Origin: Lates calcarifer | Taxonomy: Eukaryota > Chordata > Actinopteri > Centropomidae | Direction of reading: 5' to 3' | DNA: 64,000 nt | Assembly (NCBI RefSeq): GCF_001640805.2 | Contig: NC_066838.1 | Coordinates: forward strand, 14,345,632-14,409,631 | Part shown: positions 54,559 to 64,000 of the stretch, in pieces | How positions within the stretch are numbered: position 1 is the first letter of the stretch | How the letters are laid out: each line of letters starts with the position of its first letter | Notes under the pieces: generated by a model | What the model saw: only the letters and a program-made list of their open reading frames with translations | Told to the model about the DNA's origin: nothing | Databases searched by the model: none | Position numbers and translations under genes: made by a program

Positions 54559-59014
<4,456 letters not shown>

Positions 59015-61641
59015 GGAGGTGGAGTTTGTTGGCCAATCAGCACCTGAGGGAGGACTCCCCGCCATACACAGAGCAAAGTTAGAGAAACCTTAAATCAATG
59101 GCTTCCGTGGACTATACTTACTTCACAGATGCAGATATGCCACAGGCAAATATGAAAGACTGACACACCTGTTTAAAAGCAAAACAAATCAGCCTTTAAA
59201 AAAAAAAAAAAAACTATCTTCTCTGCCTACTCACACAGTTAGTTTTTGTTTGTTTGCTGTTTTGTTTTCCCTCCACCAGCACACCGACCTGTTTGTGTGA
59301 AGGACCTGCCCCTCCCACCTCCTGTATGTATGAATGAATGTTTGTATTTATATGTGCATATACTTTACAAATATATCATAAGTCTGCTTCTGTGTATGAT
59401 TGTTTACAGAGAAGGGTCTTTTAGTTCACACGCTCTCTGACTCTTTCTCTCAGTTCATGGGCTGCACGTTGCAGACAGTTTTAGTTTTGCTTTAATAGCA
59501 TGGAACCCCTGCTTCTCTTGAACCCACACGTACCACTCCGTCTCCTTTTATGCATCAGCTTCAGTCACCATCCTTCATCTATTTGCTGTACCACTATTAA
59601 TTTTACACCCGAAAGTCCTATTCCACCGAGTGCTGTGTCAGCAGAGCTCTGTTTCCCTCAGCTCCTGACATAAAGGACTTAATTTAGAGCCTGTTCACAC
59701 TGTATTAATCCGCTGAAACCTACAGAACCGAAGCAGCAGCGACTATTTGTGTGGAGAGATGTTGAGACTACACCTTGGTCCATCTCTCTCCTCCATGGCG
59801 ATAGCTTAAACTGGCACTGGAGACAGTAGCCTATTGTCATGGACACAATACTCGCAGTCACGCTCACACTGGCTCTGACAGACGTCACCAACGCCATCCC
59901 CCAAACAAGCTCTGCCTCCTGTCTGAACTCTGGACTGTTTCAGATCCAGTATACAGTCATGATCTATCACTGAGGACGAGTGCATACTGTATACAGCCAT
60001 ATTAATATAACGACAGATTATAGGCCTATTCTGCATATAAAAGTTTTAATAAAATACCCAGCTTGATTGACAGCTCAGACTGTGTCATTATCAGCGTGCT
60101 ATCACCTCAGTTTTGCTCACCGGGTCAGTAACTCTTCACATTTTGAAATTGGGGCCTTGCTGGTGTGTAATAGCCCTTTATTTGACACTACAGGGACATT
60201 CCTTGAAATGTGATTGAACAAATGAGGATTTCTAAGTAAGTGGCGTAGCAAGTGTCCAGTCAAAGTTTTTCTCTTGTGCAGCCCTCGAAGAAATTCGAAA
60301 AGGTCGTAGCCAACTGTATAAACACAGGGTGTGCATGTGTCTGGGAACAATCACGGGTGTCTTTGGGCTCAAAACTGAAACGTTAAATCACTGTTTGACA
60401 TTTTTACACCAATCTTATTAACTGGAGATTTGAACAAGAATTGGCAGCAGAACTGAAATGAAAGTACAAAACTGCAGTAGTTTTCTCCACTAGGTGACGT
60501 CATCATTAAACCACCTCATTTCCCTATAGGCAGCCCCATGATACAGTTAAAGTCAACCTATTAGAGGCAGCATGACAGGTTGTTGTTAGTACTGTACTGT
60601 ATACACCGTATCCAGCCCTGCCAGAAAAAGCAGTGAACACACCGTGCACACAGGTGTCCGAAATGGTCTCACGTTGATTTTTACCACCATCATAAGCTAC
60701 AACTCTGGTGATCTTTCTTTTATCCATAACATTCGGATCCTTAGAGATCAGAATGTTGCAGGCTTGGGCTAATTCCTGGACAGTGCCTCTACGTCTCTAA
60801 TGTCAAACACCATAGTTCAAGAGAAAATGTTGATTGTGATGGCGCTTTACTAACAGGAGTGGGATGTGTTGAATGTCTGGATGAGACAAACGTGTTAATA
60901 AAGTATTTTTGAAATACTACGTAACCTTAACTGCTTTGGTTTTGTCCTGAAATTGACAGTTTTAGAAATGCTATTAATACTATTAATGCATTCAAATTCA
61001 TATTTTGATACTTATGTCTGACATTTCCAAGAACTGTACAAGTGATGCTGGATGTTATCATCAGTTTATTGAAAATCACACTTAAAATTTCCAAAAGATA
61101 TCACAGTGTCTTACATTTGTGTTTTTCTAACTTCATCCAAACTATTTGTATCTTTGGTTTGACACTGAGTGCACTTTTAGCTTCATTTTTTAAATTCAGA
61201 AAATATCAAACTGTTCAAAATTGGCAATACACATTTTTTAGGTGCCTGAGCCAGGCATTGTTGGTTGGTAAAAATTCATCTTAAAAAACAATATATATTG
61301 ATTTAAAATTTAGATTAAAGTCGAGGTTGTACAATTAAACCACACCAAAAGTGGTGTTAGTGCAGCTCACTGAGGTAGCCAAGGACTGCCCTAAACATGA
61401 ATCACCTCTCTGTCCTTTATGGTCATTGGTCAAGTTTCTGTAGTCCCCTGTGAATACTGGCTGTGTCACACCTTTTAATGTGGACAGATGCCATTGAGCC
61501 CTTTCAGGAGAATTTGAATACAAATGTCAAAATCTTTTTATGAACCTTTTGTTACAGGTATCTGGTAAAGCAATATATCCAACTAAAAGCAAAATGAATC
61601 CCTTCAAGTGATAAAGACGGCAGTTTGGACTCTCCTTTTGT

Positions 61642-64000
61642 TCAAAGGTCGTTCCTCCACTCAGGTTCTTGGTGCTGCTGAACGTCACTCTCCGCGGTCT
61701 CCACTGACGGTGAAAAGATTCACAGAAACAAAGAAAGACGAACAGTTTCAACATCGACTCAAAATGTTCATTTTGAGGGAGATGCTGATGAAAATTAAGA
61801 TAAACAGTATGTGTGTCACCTTGAACATTAATCGCGATGAAAAGAGCAGCGAGTCTGGCCACCACGTCCTCGTCTTCCTCTGCAAGAATGCCAGTGAAAT
61901 GAATGCCATCGTAGCCTCCCTCATCGCTACAGTACTTGATGAAGCTGCAGACGGGAAGGAGGGGAATTTAGAATTAAATGTTAACATTGATCTACTGTTA
62001 GTATGCTGTGACAGCAGAAAGCAGGAGTGACCATGTGACAACGTACTGTGCCCAGGTAGGATCCGTGTTCAAAACTCTGGGGTTTCCCACCACAATCAGC
62101 AGGGCTTTGGCTCGAGTCACAGCCACATTGAATCTCTGGAGAAGCAAAGAATGTGTCAGAGTAATGTTTTGTATGTACGTACACAGAGTGTGTGCGTGTA
62201 TTTGTGGCCGGTACCTTCTCATTCTTTACAAAACCCAGGCTGAACTTTTTGTCAATCTCTGCGTAGTTGGGGCTGCTCCGAACTGTAGACACCAGGATGA
62301 CTCTCCTCTCCTGACCTTGGAACTCCTCCACCGACCCAACCTGACAAACACGTATATTAACTTAACACACAGCTTATTCTGTGTGTTTTGCGTTGTTTTA
62401 GTGTGAAATATTTTGTTACCTTAAGAGCATTCATGTCCTTCAATTTCAAGTCTTTCCCAACTTTTTCCAGGGCCTTACGGATTTTCAGCACCTAAATGAC
62501 AAAAAAAACGCCAGCTTTGGAATCTACATAAATCACAGTTTTCCACTTCAGTGTGTGCGGATTAGAACTCGGACTTGTCAACTGAACTGAATGAATTCAG
62601 ACCTGTTTCCTGTAGGGGGCGATGATGCCTATGTCTTTGGGTGAGATGCTGCCCAGGCCCTTCTTGCTGTGTGTCTGCAGCAGTTTTGTCACATAGCCCA
62701 TCAGCACCTCCACCTCTGCTCTGTTGAAGAAAGAAGGACTGCTGGCCTCACGCTCGTCAAGACCAGTGACCCCATGGAAGATCAACGGGAATCCCTGAAA
62801 GATGCGTGAGAAATATGTCAAAGAAACATGTTTTTGTGCTCTTATATCTAATTCTTAATAGAAATTATTTTTGAATATATCTGTGTTGCTGTGGAGTAAA
62901 CTTAAAGGTGGAATTAGGGAAAATAAACAACCTGTCTTCATTCTCTTTATCAATATTAGGGTTATCTGTGTTTTGAAGCACAGGTATTTTGCATATTGAC
63001 TAATCTAAGAAATCAGTTTTCTACTGTCACCTCATCCTCAGTGAAGAAATGGAAACGAATTTGACTTTTCTGTCTCATACACATTGAACACAGTAGTTCA
63101 TAGTCAGAAAATTTAAATTTTGTATTTCCCCTTTTTTTGTTCTTCACCAGATAAAATCATTAACTGAATCACAACGAAAATCCTCTCAAATAGGAGAAAA
63201 CAGCATCAAAATGTTAATATTAGTTGTCTGACATTCAATTAATGATATGAAACAAATAGAGGCAGCGAAAGAGCAGAGAAAGTGTAACCAGCGAATGTTT
63301 TGGTATTTTTGCCTATAAAATTACGATTCATTTGCTTTCAGTTAACAAACCTATTAATCAACTGTTTCAGCTCTAAAATTAATGTGAAATGGCTACATTA
63401 TATTTTGAGTAATACAGTCTTTAGGTGCAGGTATAGCAGTCATCACTTTTCATGTTTTGATTTCTATATGATCAGTTTGTTTCCACGTGCAGTGTGCAGT
63501 ATGTGTGAATCATTACCCTCTGTTTGAGGTATTGCCAGTTGCAGTAGGAGTTGCGTAGTATTTCATCTGCATGACACTGTAGCTCTCCATCATAGAAGAG
63601 CTCATTGGGAATCTTCAGAATGGCAGGATGGGACCTGAAAAGGACCAACAGAAATGAAAGTAGATTAGAAGATGCATTCTGGAGAATGAAATACTTAACT
63701 TCTGTCAAGCAGTAACCTATAACTGTCTCCTTTATCACACCTGTAGTTGCGCAGTAGTTTGGTGACATAACGATTGTTGAATACGTCATTGTCTTTCTGG
63801 TACAGAGAGAAATCATTCATCATGCGCTCCAAGAGGGAAACTCCTGCAGACAACAGAATCAGGACACAACACACATAAGTAGGTCAAAAGTATGTTTTAA
63901 AGTTTAAGTCTGAATGAAAAAAACAACTGAACTATGAATCCTTACCCATCCCGTATTTCAGCGCAAAAGGTGATCTGAGAATGGGTCCGAGCTGCTTGGG
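61642..64000 (-). CDS. mov10: Second mov10 copy, 3' part, cut by the window end
   Basis: Exon equivalents, each at +20,653 from copy 1: 61642-61703, 61820-61944, 62047-62135, 62215-62340, 62420-62491, 62603-62794, 63517-63634, 63741-63843, and 63946 to the window end. The reading frames are intact and the encoded residues are the same as copy 1. I noticed only three differences over 2,359 bases (61809, 62544, 63720), all substitutions in introns. This level fits two alleles. The remaining 5' exons should lie beyond 64000 and may include the N-terminal region that copy 1 lacks. Confidence 0.9.
63153..63378 (+). repeat. MITE-like repeat copy in the second mov10
   Basis: The identical counterpart of 42500-42725 at offset 20,653. 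Confidence 0.4.

Overview
The window looks like nuclear DNA from a ray-finned fish, probably a percomorph teleost. The evidence is split genes with GT/AG introns, dense (GT)n, (CT)n and (AT)n microsatellites, several copies of dispersed repeats typical of teleosts, and decayed Tc1-like and L1/Tx1-like transposons. Two protein-coding genes can be recognised firmly. One is a Rho-family GTPase on the + strand, closest to RHOC. The other is the SF1 RNA helicase MOV10 on the - strand. They lie tail to tail, as MOV10 and RHOC do in human, so the neighbourhood looks conserved across vertebrates.

Layout. 1-20,100 holds no exon I can defend. It contains a CpG-rich promoter-like block (about 4,885-5,570), an L1/Tx1 LINE remnant (10,740-11,366, - strand), a TATA/CCAAT promoter-like block followed by a small ORF starting MSRRKQ (13,912-14,245), a GC-box/CCAAT block (18,965-19,060) and many repeats. 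A CpG-rich block at 20,150-20,560 with a clean splice donor at 20,346/20,347 is the best candidate for the non-coding first exon of rhoC. The four coding exons of rhoC lie between 33,877 and 38,359 and join to a complete 193-residue protein. mov10 occupies 40,989-45,353 on the - strand as 15 exons that join in frame to 603 residues: the whole helicase core and the C-terminus. The N-terminal ~400 residues expected for the family are not visible. 45,354-50,440 is a nested tandem array of one teleost repeat with a Tc1-like fragment inside one unit, ending at a gap of 1,000 Ns (50,441-51,440).

After the gap, 51,441-64,000 repeats 30,741-43,347 in the same orientation. It includes a second rhoC and a second mov10 3' half. 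The second rhoC has five single-base insertions or deletions in three coding exons, while the second mov10 part shows no indel and three intronic substitutions. The copy starts exactly at the gap edge. I read this as an unpurged second haplotype or overlapping contig, not a real gene duplication. Annotators should count one rhoC and one mov10 here.

I found no rRNA, tRNA or CRISPR array and no convincing undescribed system. The most useful results are the probable false duplication, the microsatellites embedded in rhoC splice sites, and three promoter-like islands without an assigned gene.
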